Made by a program: the position numbers and the translations under genes
In this document: in pieces, positions 19,371-28,894 of the stretch
Position numbering within the stretch: position 1 is the first letter of the stretch
How the letters are laid out: the number at the start of each line of letters is the position of its first letter
The notes under the pieces: model-generated
Database searches by the model: none
What the model was told of the DNA's origin: nothing
What the model saw: the letters and a program-made list of their open reading frames with translations, nothing else
Assembly: GCF_000410535.2 (NCBI RefSeq)
Contig: NC_021490.2
Coordinates: 1 to 64,000, forward strand
Direction: 5' to 3'
DNA from: Treponema pallidum subsp. pallidum str. Nichols
GTDB taxonomy: Bacteria > Spirochaetota > Spirochaetia > Treponematales > Treponemataceae
DNA length: 64,000 nt

Positions 19371-22052
19371 ATGTCAGAACACATAGAACACGACGTTCGG
19401 GAAATGCTCAATGAAGAAAAATGGACACGCGCGACGCTTACCGCGTATTCTGCGGAAAAGTTTAAGGAACTTGACAGAATCATTGCGGAGGCGAAAAGAC
19501 AATCTATCCTTGATGTACTGAAAGGTATCTGTGACGAACATCTGGCGCACTCGAAGAACAGTATAATCGCGTTATACATTTCTGGGATTATTTCGCTTTC
19601 TAAGCAGTTGTTAGATGATTCGTGTTTAGTGACGCTGCTGACTATCTTTGGTGATAATCACAAGAATCAAATAGTTGAGCACCTCTGTACCCGTGTGCTT
19701 GAGTACGGTGAATCAAAGCTTGCGTTGCGTGCGTTAGGAGAATGTTACAAAACCTCTGGAAACGAACAGCTCTATGATGTTTGGGAACGGTTAGTTAGGA
19801 TCGATTACGAAGAGGCGGAAATCACTCGTGTGCTGGCGGATAAATACGAGCAGGAAGGGAATAAAGAGAAAGCTACGGAGTTTTACAAAAAAGCGCTGTA
19901 TCGTTTTATCGCGCGGAGGCAGAACGCGGCCATAAAGGAGGTTTGGACTAAGCTTGTTGCACTGATTCCAGACGATGTCGAGTTTTTTTATCGTGAGCAG
20001 AAGAAAATTTCAGAGAAACTGGGAGAAGGGCGCGGGAGCGTGCTCATGCAAGATGTATATGTCTATTACAAAGAAAATGAGGATTGGACAACGTGCATCA
20101 ATATACTCAAGCATATTCTTGAACATGATGAGAAGGATGTTTGGGCGCGTAAGGAAATCATAGAGAATTTTCGGTGTAAGTATCGCGGACATAGCCAGCT
20201 TGAGGAGTACCTAAAGATATCGAACATTAGCCAATCTTGGCGCAATGTCTTTGAAGCCATTAATGATTTTGAAAAGCATATTTCCTTTGACGAGGGTAGT
20301 TTTGTTTTTCATCGAACGTGGGGGGTAGGTCGGATTGCGAAGGTGTGTAACGATGAGTTACTGATCGATTTTGCGAAAAGGCGTGCGCATACCATGCTTT
20401 TGAAGATGGCTATTAGCGCGTTGCAAACCCTTGGCAAAGAGCATATCTGGGTGCTTAAGTCGGTACTGAAGCGGCAGGATCTTGCTGCGAAAATAAGGCA
20501 GGATCCTGAATGGGCACTGAAGGTGATCATCACAAGTTTCGACAATAACTGTAACCTCAAAAAGGTTAAGCAGGAATTAGTTCCTTCTTTGCTTTCTGTG
20601 GGGGAGTGGACGAGTTGGAGTACGAAAGCACGGAAGATTTTGAAAGAAAGTACTGGATTTGCTGCGAATCCCAGCAATATCGATTTTTATACGGTGCGGA
20701 GCTGTCCTGTTTCCCTAGAAGAAAAACTTGCTGTGGAATTTAAGGCACAAAAAAATTTCTTCGCGCGCATCGACATCCTCAATACCTTTATGGACAAGGC
20801 AGATACAGATTCTGACGCTTTCAGAGAAATGTTCGACTACTTTAACACATTTTTGCGTGCGTTTAGTGTCGTGGACGGCAATGTAATTGCGGCTTACTTG
20901 GTGGTAACGCGTGTTTCCACGGTGCTGCCTCACCTAAATGCGTGTAGACCCCATGGTTTTGCGGATTTGTACGCGCATATTGCGGATCCTCGATTGGTGT
21001 ACACAGAGATAAAGGATAAGGGCCTCAAGTGGGAATTCGTGAATAGTGTGAAAAACTTTGTGAGCAATTGGAGCGATGAGTATGTCAAGCTGTTCCCCGA
21101 GGTGCTCTCTCTAGAGATTCTTCGCGCGCTTATGGAAGAGGGATATAAGGAAAAGGCACTGAGGGTGGTCGAGGCTTGCTTTGAATACTATGCGGATAAT
21201 CGTGCGGCGGTTATTTGGTTATTCAAGACGGTAAGGGATGAGCCTTGGTTCCAGGAGCTGCGCATTACCGCAGAACAGCGGATTATCGTCCTCATCCACA
21301 TTGTGGACATTACTTATCGGGAAATCGCTAACCGGCGGAACACCACTGAGAACCGAAAACTTAACAAGCAGGCTCTTTCGGTACTCTTTGGGAATGATCA
21401 TTTGCTAGAACACTTCATGCTTTCGCACGATGTGGGAACTACTACCCGTCTTTACACGTTAATAAGTGATATCCAGGGGCTTGATCCAAAGTTAAAGGTC
21501 CATTTGCGCAATAAAATTATTGAGAAGTACAAGGATTTTAAGTTTTTTGATACTGAGGAACGTGTGGTTTCCGGACGTGGACTAGTGGTAACTGCAAAGA
21601 TGCTCAATGCAAAAAAGAAAGAATTGCAGGATTTGCTTGATGTTCGTATTCCGGAAAATTCTCGAGAGATTGGTAGGGCCTTAGAACTCGGTGATTTGCG
21701 TGAGAACGCAGAGTATAAGGCTGCGCGAGAAGAACAAACAAGGTTGAACAATATGGTGACTCGGCTACAAGAGGAGATTGAGCGGGCACAGGTATTCGAT
21801 CCTACCACTGTTGTAGCTGGCAGAGTTTCGTTTGGTACGGTAATTAGCTTAAAAAATCACACAAGTGGAGAAGATGAGACATACACTATTCTTGGTCCGT
21901 GGGAGTCGGCTCCAGAACGTGGTATTATTTCGTACATGTCTCCGTTAGGTAGCAATCTGCTCAATCGTAAGACAGGGGAACAACTTGCCTTTACGGTGGG
22001 AGAACATGAAAAGGTGTATGAGATCTTAAGCATCTCTGCTGCAGAGATCTAG
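19371..22052 (+). CDS. greA: GreA transcript cleavage factor fused to a large N-terminal region
   Basis: GreA rescues backtracked RNA polymerase by stimulating transcript cleavage. Here the GreA domain occupies only about residues 735-893 of an 893-residue protein. The coiled-coil tip motif LGDLRENAEYKAAREEQ is intact, with the key acids Asp775 and Glu778, so activity is expected. The first 730 residues are helical with TPR-like units (for example DKYEQEGNKEKATEFYKKAL) and contain a VFHRTWGVGRI segment near residue 315 that recalls polymerase-binding CarD/RID-type sheets; this last link is a guess. Such fusions are known in spirochaetes. GAGGGTGA precedes the ATG. It lies between the TPR gene and a vWA gene. 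Confidence 0.9.
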   Translation: MSEHIEHDVREMLNEEKWTRATLTAYSAEKFKELDRIIAEAKRQSILDVLKGICDEHLAHSKNSIIALYISGIISLSKQLLDDSCLVTLLTIFGDNHKNQIVEHLCTRVLEYGESKLALRALGECYKTSGNEQLYDVWERLVRIDYEEAEITRVLADKYEQEGNKEKATEFYKKALYRFIARRQNAAIKEVWTKLVALIPDDVEFFYREQKKISEKLGEGRGSVLMQDVYVYYKENEDWTTCINILKHILEHDEKDVWARKEIIENFRCKYRGHSQLEEYLKISNISQSWRNVFEAINDFEKHISFDEGSFVFHRTWGVGRIAKVCNDELLIDFAKRRAHTMLLKMAISALQTLGKEHIWVLKSVLKRQDLAAKIRQDPEWALKVIITSFDNNCNLKKVKQELVPSLLSVGEWTSWSTKARKILKESTGFAANPSNIDFYTVRSCPVSLEEKLAVEFKAQKNFFARIDILNTFMDKADTDSDAFREMFDYFNTFLRAFSVVDGNVIAAYLVVTRVSTVLPHLNACRPHGFADLYAHIADPRLVYTEIKDKGLKWEFVNSVKNFVSNWSDEYVKLFPEVLSLEILRALMEEGYKEKALRVVEACFEYYADNRAAVIWLFKTVRDEPWFQELRITAEQRIIVLIHIVDITYREIANRRNTTENRKLNKQALSVLFGNDHLLEHFMLSHDVGTTTRLYTLISDIQGLDPKLKVHLRNKIIEKYKDFKFFDTEERVVSGRGLVVTAKMLNAKKKELQDLLDVRIPENSREIGRALELGDLRENAEYKAAREEQTRLNNMVTRLQEEIERAQVFDPTTVVAGRVSFGTVISLKNHTSGEDETYTILGPWESAPERGIISYMSPLGSNLLNRKTGEQLAFTVGEHEKVYEILSISAAEI

Positions 22053-22066
22053 TGAGGAAGTGTGCG

Positions 22067-24175
22067 ATGCGAATTATGCGGAGATTAATGTTATTTCTTA
22101 TGTGTCTATGTGCTGCGCTGTTTGCGCAAGAGCTGGTTCGCGAACAGAGTGTTACAAAGTCTGCAGATATTACGGTGCTACTTGATACGTCTGGCACTAT
22201 TTTACCGTACCGTTCCGTGGTAAGCGGTAGTGTGCTAAAAGATATCGCTACTCGTTTTGTGCGTTTGGGTGATTCGTTCCATATTATTTCGTTTAGTGCC
22301 ACGCCACGTCACGAGATTTCTCAGGTTATCCGTAGTGAGTTTGATCTTTCTCAGGTAGTGTCTCGTTTCATGATATTGCATCAGTTGGGGTTATATTCTG
22401 ACTTTTTAACAGCGCTAGATTTCGCGCGTACACACTTACGCGCTTTGCCTGCAGCACATGAAAAAATTTTGATTGTTGTGTCTGACGGTATTTTTAACCC
22501 GCCTGCGCGTAGCGCATATAAAAACTACAACAAGGATCAGGTAAAAATTAACCTTGCACGGGCTGCCGCGGATCTGAGACGAGAGCAGGTGCGTGTGTTT
22601 TACATAAAACTTCCCTTTCCCCAGGACATCCAGATCCGCGATTTGGATGACAATCTGCTGACTGACCTACAAAAGACAGATGATGTTCAAATCTCTGCAG
22701 TCGGTAGCTTTGCAGAAGGACAAACAAGAAGGCCTAAGTTGGACACTGTGGGTGTGGTTTCCGATCAAACGGGCGGCGTTGCAGATAACCATGCAGTTGC
22801 TACGCACGGAAGGGAGGACGGGACAGTCCAAGGGGTTGTTGGCAGCCATGTGGAGGTGGCACGCACACAGGACAGACGCAGTAATGCAGATCCTGCTAAA
22901 AGGGAAGGGGTTCGGCCTTCCTCAGAAGCAACTGATGTTTCCCGCGAGTTCACGGAGGATTTGGGAATCAGGGTGAGTCCGGTTGATTCAGATGGTTCTG
23001 TGCGTTTTTCCGAGAAGGAGCGCACGCTTCCCGTGTTACACTTTCCAAGGGTCCTTGAGGTACAGGGTAAGTATGCAGAATGTATGTTCGAGGTTGAAAA
23101 TAGCACGGATGCTCCCGTTTTGTTGCATTTGGAGCGGGTGATTTTTGACAATGGCGTTGAGACTGACATAGTTTCGGTGCAAACAGAGTCTTGTGCAGTA
23201 GCGTCCGGTGCACGCGCGATGTTGCGAACAACTTTTTTATTACCTAAGCGCTACCACGAAGAGGGAACGTACCAGGTGACCATGCGTGTACAGTTTGCAG
23301 ATAACGTCCGCGTGTTCCCTCAGGTGGCAACAGCAGAGCTGCGCGTTTCTCCTTTGCCTTTTCTTGGATTGGTGCGGAGAGGTATACATGGGGTTCTGTC
23401 TTCTGTAGGGCTTACGCATGCGTTTGGATATGTGTTGGACATGGTAGGGTTGAGTCGCACGGGTTTCGGTGCGGTGCTTTTGCCTCTGTTTGCTTTGGCT
23501 ATCTTCTTAGTACTTGTATCAGCCGTGGTGTGTAGGTCAAAGCGCGTGTTGTCTCGTAAGTCATGGCGCGGAAGTCCCCGTACAGAGAATGGGTGTCAGG
23601 GTCCTGGTTCGATGTCTGATTTTCGGGCGCATTCTGTTAAGGAACAAAGGCAGGATCAGGAGCGCGTGTATGCAGGCATGGAGAGAATTGTATCTCAGCG
23701 TAAAAGCGATGTGCAGGATCGCCTCAGTGTATTGAATGCGGCAACTGCATTTGGGCGTGATCGAGTTTCATTTTCCCCCAGGGTAACGCGTGCGGAGCAT
23801 GGATGTAGTCGGTCAGGAATGACTGAAATTTTTGTGTTTGATCAAACACGTGCGATTGGCAAGCGCAATATTCACGTAATGAAAGCAGGAACCCGTTTAG
23901 GGGTTGGCGGGCACAAGGGGGATGACTTCCTAATTTTTTTGGTGCCGTTTCCAAGGCGGCTAGCACAAGTGTATTTTGACGGTGAAGTATATCATCTTGC
24001 TATCTTGAAGCCGAGGTACTTCCCGTACGAGGAGTCGAGTGTGGTGCACGACTGCGTCGGCAGAGTGGTTACCCTTGTCTCTGACAGGGGGTATCATGTG
24101 CCCTTCACATTCCGCCAGTATGAGGATCCCGCTGTGAGATTGAACAATCTGCTCACCTCTATCGAATACGCTTGA
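22067..24175 (+). CDS. von Willebrand factor A domain membrane protein
   Basis: The 702-residue protein has a signal peptide ending near LFAQE (residue about 20) and a vWA domain whose metal-binding MIDAS motif D-T-S-G-T is at residues 40-44, with a further VVSDG near residue 142. A hydrophilic linker of about 100 residues and a beta-rich domain follow. A membrane helix is at about 464-490, and the last 200 residues are cytoplasmic, with a beta-sheet domain (GTRLGVGGHKGDDFLIF) that looks FHA-like but is unproven. AGGAAG at 22055-22060 supports ATG 22067. It follows greA by 14 bases. vWA domains bind protein ligands; the role here is unknown. Confidence 0.8.
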   Translation: MRIMRRLMLFLMCLCAALFAQELVREQSVTKSADITVLLDTSGTILPYRSVVSGSVLKDIATRFVRLGDSFHIISFSATPRHEISQVIRSEFDLSQVVSRFMILHQLGLYSDFLTALDFARTHLRALPAAHEKILIVVSDGIFNPPARSAYKNYNKDQVKINLARAAADLRREQVRVFYIKLPFPQDIQIRDLDDNLLTDLQKTDDVQISAVGSFAEGQTRRPKLDTVGVVSDQTGGVADNHAVATHGREDGTVQGVVGSHVEVARTQDRRSNADPAKREGVRPSSEATDVSREFTEDLGIRVSPVDSDGSVRFSEKERTLPVLHFPRVLEVQGKYAECMFEVENSTDAPVLLHLERVIFDNGVETDIVSVQTESCAVASGARAMLRTTFLLPKRYHEEGTYQVTMRVQFADNVRVFPQVATAELRVSPLPFLGLVRRGIHGVLSSVGLTHAFGYVLDMVGLSRTGFGAVLLPLFALAIFLVLVSAVVCRSKRVLSRKSWRGSPRTENGCQGPGSMSDFRAHSVKEQRQDQERVYAGMERIVSQRKSDVQDRLSVLNAATAFGRDRVSFSPRVTRAEHGCSRSGMTEIFVFDQTRAIGKRNIHVMKAGTRLGVGGHKGDDFLIFLVPFPRRLAQVYFDGEVYHLAILKPRYFPYEESSVVHDCVGRVVTLVSDRGYHVPFTFRQYEDPAVRLNNLLTSIEYA

Positions 24176-24261
24176 TCAAAGCGATAAAGGAACGAGTCGA
24201 GAGGTGGATTCGGGACTCGATTGAGCAGATGGAAAGGGGGAAAGATGAAAACCGGGGCGGA

Positions 24262-24338
24262 TCGCGCACCGAAGCGTCCCCCTACCGTTGCTTCCTTCCG
24301 GACCTAGCGGGGTTTGGGGGATATTTCGTGGGCGGCCC
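24262..24338 (-). ncRNA. ffs: Signal recognition particle RNA (4.5S)
   Basis: On the minus strand the universal SRP RNA core GGTCCGGAAGGAAGCA appears (plus 24288-24303). Flanking sequences pair: plus 24277-24282 (TCCCCC) with 24316-24321 (GGGGGA), extended by GAAG with TTTC, giving the expected long hairpin. This is the short bacterial 4.5S type without the Alu domain. Ends are estimates from the helix. It lies directly downstream of tRNA-Ser(GGA) on the same strand and may be processed from the same precursor. It works with Ffh to target membrane proteins. Confidence 0.85.
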
Positions 24339-24343
24339 CGGAA

Positions 24344-24431
24344 CGGAGAGAGAGGGATTCGAACCCTCGGTACCCTTTTGGGGCACACACGACTTCCAAT
24401 CGTGTACCTTCGGCCACTCGGACATCTCTCC
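24344..24431 (-). tRNA. tRNA-Ser(GGA)
   Basis: An 88-base class II tRNA with acceptor stem GGAGAGA/TCTCTCC, anticodon GGA in the loop of GATTGGAAGTC, a long variable arm and the T-loop GGTTCGAATCC. It reads UCC/UCU codons. The CCA end is not encoded. Confidence 0.95.
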
Positions 24432-24487
24432 TACGGCCGCACCCAGCCGGTTCTGAGAAGGGGGTGCGACGTTTCCTCAGCCAACAA

Positions 24488-24576
24488 CGGAGAGAGAGGG
24501 ATTCGAACCCTCGGCGCCCTTGCAAGAGCGCTACGGTTTTCGAGACCGTCCGATTCGACCGCTCTCGCATCTCTCC
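24488..24576 (-). tRNA. tRNA-Ser(CGA)
   Basis: An 89-base class II tRNA with the same acceptor stem as tRNA-Ser(GGA), anticodon loop CTCGAAA (anticodon CGA), a long variable arm and T-loop TTCGAAT. It reads UCG. CCA is not encoded. Confidence 0.95.
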
Positions 24577-24633
24577 TCAACAACAACGGCAGAGCCCCAC
24601 AGGACACCACCCTCAGCGGGACAAGTCCCGTAA

Positions 24634-24707
24634 TGAGACTAGGCGGATTCGAACCGTCGACCTTCAGATCCGCAATCTGACACTCTATCCAGCTGAGCTA
24701 TAGTCTC
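24634..24707 (-). tRNA. tRNA-Arg(GCG)
   Basis: A 74-base class I tRNA with acceptor GAGACTA/TAGTCTC, anticodon stem TCAGA/TCTGA and loop TTGCGGA, so the anticodon is GCG (codon CGC, Arg). The T stem GACGG/CCGCC holds one A-C mismatch. GCG is an uncommon arginine anticodon in bacteria, where ACG is usual. CCA is not encoded. Confidence 0.85.
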
Positions 24708-24738
24708 AAGGGAGTGGGATGCCAACCGGCCCCCAAAC

Positions 24739-24825
24739 CGGAGCAGGGGGGATTCGAACCCCCGGCACTCGGATGAATGCAACTCCTTAGCAGGGAGCCC
24801 GATTCGACCACTCTCGCACCGCTCC
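24739..24825 (-). tRNA. tRNA-Ser(GCT)
   Basis: An 87-base class II tRNA with acceptor GGAGCGG/CTGCTCC, anticodon loop CTGCTAA (anticodon GCT) and a long variable arm. It reads AGC/AGU. CCA is not encoded. Confidence 0.95.
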
Positions 24826-24865
24826 AAAAAACAGCAAACAGACGCACCGTACCGAATACTCCCCG

Positions 24866-24950
24866 CGGAGCAGGGGGGATTCGAACCCCCGGTGCCTTGC
24901 GACACAGCGGTTTTCAAGACCGTCGCCTTCAACCACTCGGCCACCACTCC
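24866..24950 (-). tRNA. tRNA-Ser(TGA)
   Basis: An 85-base class II tRNA with acceptor GGAGTGG/CTGCTCC (two wobble pairs), anticodon loop CTTGAAA (anticodon TGA) and a long variable arm. It reads UCA and is the first gene of the minus-strand array. Confidence 0.95.
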
Positions 24951-24962
24951 GGACGCCCTTCC

Positions 24963-24991
24963 ATCCTGCGTGTAAACGTTGCTCCTGTCAA
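24963..24991 (-). promoter_or_regulatory. Predicted promoter of the tRNA/SRP array
   Basis: On the minus strand a consensus TTGACA (plus 24986-24991) is followed after 17 bases by CAGGAT (plus 24963-24968). Transcription would begin about six bases before tRNA-Ser(TGA). The -10 box is weak. Confidence 0.5.
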
Positions 24992-25112
24992 GTCTTTGTA
25001 CGAGCAGCATAAAAAAGTGGTACGTGTAGAAAACTTCCCTTCTGGGGAGAAGCTCTTAGAGAAGTAGCGTTTTTATGTTACGCTCCCCCTTGTAGCTTGA
25101 GTAGGGGAGTAT

Positions 25113-25379
25113 ATGGACGATGCAAGATATGCAGAATGGAGTGCATCTTTGGTGCAGTTGCCCGATACGCATTTTTTTGATCTTATGCGCCTCTATTTGG
25201 GTGTGCTTAAGACTCCATTTCATAAACAGAGGCTTGTTCAACAACTTAGTGCCTTCCTGCAAAGAAAGTCTATTCAGAACGCTGTGGTGCAGATGCTTGA
25301 TGAACTCGACTTGTTATTTATTTCTGTTGTTATGTGCGTTCCCCGTGCAACGCTCGAGCTGCTGACAATTTTTTTTTAG
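25113..25379 (+). CDS. N-terminal part of a helicase-domain-like protein, cut by a T9 tract
   Basis: ATG 25113 has AGGGGAG at 25103-25109 and opens an 88-residue helical frame, which ends abruptly as LELLTIFF then TAG in a run of nine T residues. No domain is evident in this piece alone. The next frame resumes at the same place with [22 protein letters not shown], which continues the helical pattern, so I read both as one gene of about 795 codons interrupted at the T tract. The gene is plus strand and upstream of the sodium symporter. Confidence 0.6.
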
Positions 25380-27502
25380 AACGTGTTGCCCAGGCGGAGA
25401 TAAGAACACGTCTACTGAATTTAGAAGAACGTCTTATTCTTTACCGCATTCCTCAGATGCCTGGTGAGGTTACACAGGCAGAAGTCGCGAGCGTTGCGCA
25501 GAATGGTAGGGTGCGGCAAACGCCGTGTTATGGTATCAATCCTCTGTTGCAAAAAGCATTGAGTACGGTAGCTGGACTCAATCTTTTTCTCATTCCGCAA
25601 AAGCGGATGCGTCCATCCGCACAGTTATTGACAACAGATTTGATGCTGTGCGCATTGTATTCGTTTTTTACGCACGGGGAAAATTTATTAAAAGTCGATG
25701 GGACGTTTAGGAAAAAGGCATTTGTTATGTTCCAGGCATTGTTTCCTGTTGATCCGGATGTGGTGAGTGTGGCACTCCCTGCATATCTGCAGAGAGCAGG
25801 GGAGGAAAGGGGTACATCACGTCTTTTACAGGAAGGTCGGCGCGTCTTGGAACATCTGGGATTGATTGTCTGCGAATCAGCACAGGTGCATGTGCAAGAT
25901 AAACGGTGGGCTTCTTTTTTCTCCTTAACTGCTCTGGAACGTGCGGTGTATTTGACAGTTGCCAGTACGGCTATTCTGCGCAAAGAGGTGCTCGTACAGC
26001 GAGCGCAGGCTTTGCGTACACTTCTCTGTGTGTTGCACCCAGATGCGCAATACGCACCTGAAGATCTAACACGCGTGTATCGTATCTTGGTGGAAGAGGC
26101 AGCACCATCTGTTGCTGCTGATTTTTTCTCTTCTTTGTCTTTGTCCAAAGATACAATGCTGCAAAAGCGTAAAGGAGCTTTACATGATTCATCGGTTTTT
26201 TCTATGCAGTCGGCGATCACGGCTATACGCACGGCCCAGCTTTTTGGGTTGTTGTGTGTGAAAGATGGACTGTGCGCGTTGAATGAGGCTCTATTTAAAG
26301 GACAGTACACGCGTGGGCCAGGAATGGTCTTGTCAGCGACGGCAGAGTTAACCATTTTCCCCGATGGAGATATGCAAGGGGTTTTGCCAATTTTATCCTG
26401 TGCGCATGTCTGCTCACTACAAACAGTTGCCACGTTTGAGCTCAATAAAAAAAGCTGTACCACTGGCTTTGCGCGCGGATTAACAGTGCAGGCACTTGCA
26501 CAGGCTTTAGAATGTAAAACAGGTGAGCAGGTGCCACAGAATATACTATCTTCTTTCCGGCAGTGGTATGCACAGATAACCGCGTTGACCTTAAGACGCG
26601 GCTTTGTCATGCAGGTTGATTCATCTCAGCAAGCTTTTTTTGAATCTGGCGGGCCACTGCACCCGCTAGTGCGCACGCGTCTTGCAGAAGGAGTGTACTT
26701 TTTTGATGAATGCCAAGAGTGTATGTTGTATCAGGCGCTCGCGCGAGCGCGTCTGTCCTACCTGTGCGAGCCAATTGATACAGCCACCCCGTTATTCCGC
26801 CCTGGTGAGCAGGGTGCACGTGCGCTCCATGTGCCTTCCTTTTCTTTTCCAGTGCGGTCTGCTCGGGGAGTCTCCGAGGAATCAACGCGAGATTTTGCAC
26901 ATTTAGGTGCCTTTGTGTTGGAAACTCCGAACGTTTCGTGCACGCACAGTGCTGCAGATACTCCGTCTATTTCAGAACAGACCGGTGGGGTGGCTCACGT
27001 GCAGAGCGAAGAGGATGTAGATCCGTCCACGTCTGGTGCAACGGGTAAGTATTGGGACAAGGCACAATGGCGCAAGGTGCAACGGATGCGACGTGCTGTG
27101 CGGCTGCAGCGGCTCAAAGAGTTTGAGGCGCACCTGCAACAACTAAAATTGGACGCAACAGAGCAGACGGAGCTACGTGCCCGCTTGCAACGGGGGTTGA
27201 TTCTGGATAGAATGCAACTTTCGTCCGAAACGATCCGCAGGGAGAGAACGGAAGCGAGCGGGGTTGATTTTTTAGGCAAGTATCGTCTTGCAGAGTGTGC
27301 GTTACGTTCTGGTGCTTTACTTGAGATTGAGACTAGTTCAGGGCAGTCAGTGCATAAGATAGTGGGTACGGTGTGCGCAATTGAAAAATGCGAAGAGGAT
27401 GCGTTGCTTCACGTGTGTGTACACGCAGAACTTCCCCCTGAGCGAGTATCGATTGCGCGCGCGTCCAGGATAGTGCTACTGAAAAATTCTATTTTTTCTT
27501 GA
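25334..27502 (+). CDS. XPB/Ssl2 helicase-domain-like protein, main part
   Basis: Reading in the frame one base back from the upstream piece gives about 710 residues. A central block beginning [12 protein letters not shown] and continuing to [21 protein letters not shown] resembles the winged helix/XPB-Ssl2 N-terminal helicase-associated domain found in actinobacterial and spirochaetal proteins. No Walker motifs are seen, so it is not itself a helicase. A basic, coiled-coil-like segment (about residues 570-640) follows an acidic Ser/Thr-rich linker. The GTG at 25334 lies before the T tract and is probably not the true start; the natural N-terminus is at 25113. Function is unknown. Confidence 0.6.
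25369..25377 (+). repeat. T9 tract at the frame break
   Basis: Nine T residues contain the heptamer T-TTT-TTT. Ten T residues would read I-F-F-L-E and join the two frames; alternatively a -1 slip of ribosome or polymerase could do so. Confidence 0.7.
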
Positions 27503-27562
27503 GTCTGTTCTGAAGGGGATCCTTTTGTCTCTTGTAAAAAGGAATAGACGAGCGGGTAGGAT

Positions 27563-28894
27563 ATGAGTCGTAGGAAACAGGGACGAGAGTTATTCAACAG
27601 TCATGTGGGCGTGGTGTTGTCTTGTGTCGGTGCGGCAATGGGGCTTGCAAACGTGTGGTTGTTCCCTGGACGCCTGGTGGAATTTGGTGGTGTGACGTTT
27701 TTAATTCCGTATTTTATTTTTCTATTTGGTCTTTCCCGTTTTGGACTGATGGGGGAGTATGCTTTTGGAAAGACACTGCGCTGCGGTCCTGTGCGTGCGT
27801 TTACCCGTGTGTGTGAAACACATCCATCGTGTTTTTTACGAGCACTACGAGGTAGCGGGTGGTTTCCGGTAGGAGTATTGCTCGCTACCTGCTCTTTTTA
27901 TGTAGTGATTATAGGGTGGATCTTGCGTTATGTAGTATTTTCGTGCACGAATGCACTTGCAGGTACTCAGGCGCACGACCTGTTTTACCAGGTTGCAGGG
28001 ACAAGTGCGAATGTGCCGTGGACGCTTGCAGCTATCGCGCTCACAGCGTGTGTAGTGAGTGCGGGCGTGCAAAAGGGGGTGGAGCGAGGAAACATTATAA
28101 TGATGGTACTTTTTTACGGTGTCCTTGCGTTTATTACAGGATATATATTTACTCTTCCTAACGCGTGGATAGGTATGCGTAGAATGTTGGCATTTCAATC
28201 TTCATCATTGTGCAATCCGAGACTCTGGTTGTATGCATTAGGCATGTCGTTTTTTAGTCTCAGTTTGGGGGGCGCGGCTATGGTTTTATATGGCAGTTAC
28301 ATGCCAGATACGGTGGACATACCGCGTACTGCATTTCAGACAGCGACCTTAGATTTTTTGGCATCAGGTATGTCCGCATTATGTTTAATTCCGAGTGCGT
28401 GGGTTTTAGGTATGGACGTCAGCAGTGGACCGGAGTTTTTGTTTGTAACAATAACCCGTGTCGCCTCGCAGATACCGATGGGGGTGATGATAAGTGTGTT
28501 ATTCTTTTTGTGTGTACTATGTGCAGCGTTAAGTTCTGCAATTGCTATGTTAGAAGTAATACTCGAGTCTTTTGTGCACACGTGTACAGTGGGGCGCCGA
28601 ACGCTGACGTGGTCACTAGCACTCGTGGTTGCGTTTGTATCTCTTCCTCTGAATGCCTCGATGAGAGTGTTCGAAACGTTTACAGATATAGTGGTGGTTA
28701 TACTATCTCCGTTATCTGCCCTTATGGGGAGCGTGATGATATTTTGGGTATATGGTGCAGAGCGTTGCCGTGTAGCTATCAACCGGTGTGCACGCGGTCC
28801 GTTGGGTAAATGGTTCACGCCGTATATGCGGTACGTGTATTTGGGGCTTTGTGTAATGATTATGGTGCTTGGGGTAATGTTCGGTGGTTTTTAG
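27563..28894 (+). CDS. Sodium-dependent transporter, NSS/SNF family
   Basis: The 443-residue protein is almost entirely membrane-spanning, with about eleven helices. The N-terminal signature GAAMGLANVWLFPGRLVEFG matches the first unwound helix of neurotransmitter:sodium symporters of the LeuT/TnaT type, which import amino acids with sodium. The typical arginine-rich start SRRKQGRELFNSH precedes it. GGGTAGGA at 27554-27561 supports the ATG. The substrate cannot be read from the sequence; amino acids are likely, useful to a bacterium with few biosynthetic pathways. Confidence 0.88.
   Translation: MSRRKQGRELFNSHVGVVLSCVGAAMGLANVWLFPGRLVEFGGVTFLIPYFIFLFGLSRFGLMGEYAFGKTLRCGPVRAFTRVCETHPSCFLRALRGSGWFPVGVLLATCSFYVVIIGWILRYVVFSCTNALAGTQAHDLFYQVAGTSANVPWTLAAIALTACVVSAGVQKGVERGNIIMMVLFYGVLAFITGYIFTLPNAWIGMRRMLAFQSSSLCNPRLWLYALGMSFFSLSLGGAAMVLYGSYMPDTVDIPRTAFQTATLDFLASGMSALCLIPSAWVLGMDVSSGPEFLFVTITRVASQIPMGVMISVLFFLCVLCAALSSAIAMLEVILESFVHTCTVGRRTLTWSLALVVAFVSLPLNASMRVFETFTDIVVVILSPLSALMGSVMIFWVYGAERCRVAINRCARGPLGKWFTPYMRYVYLGLCVMIMVLGVMFGGF

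Noticed and set aside
25528-26610. 360-codon minus-strand frame antisense to the helicase-domain-like gene
   Set aside because: The composition (many Cys, Ser, Arg) is what the complement of a real gene gives, and the plus-strand frame has domain support.
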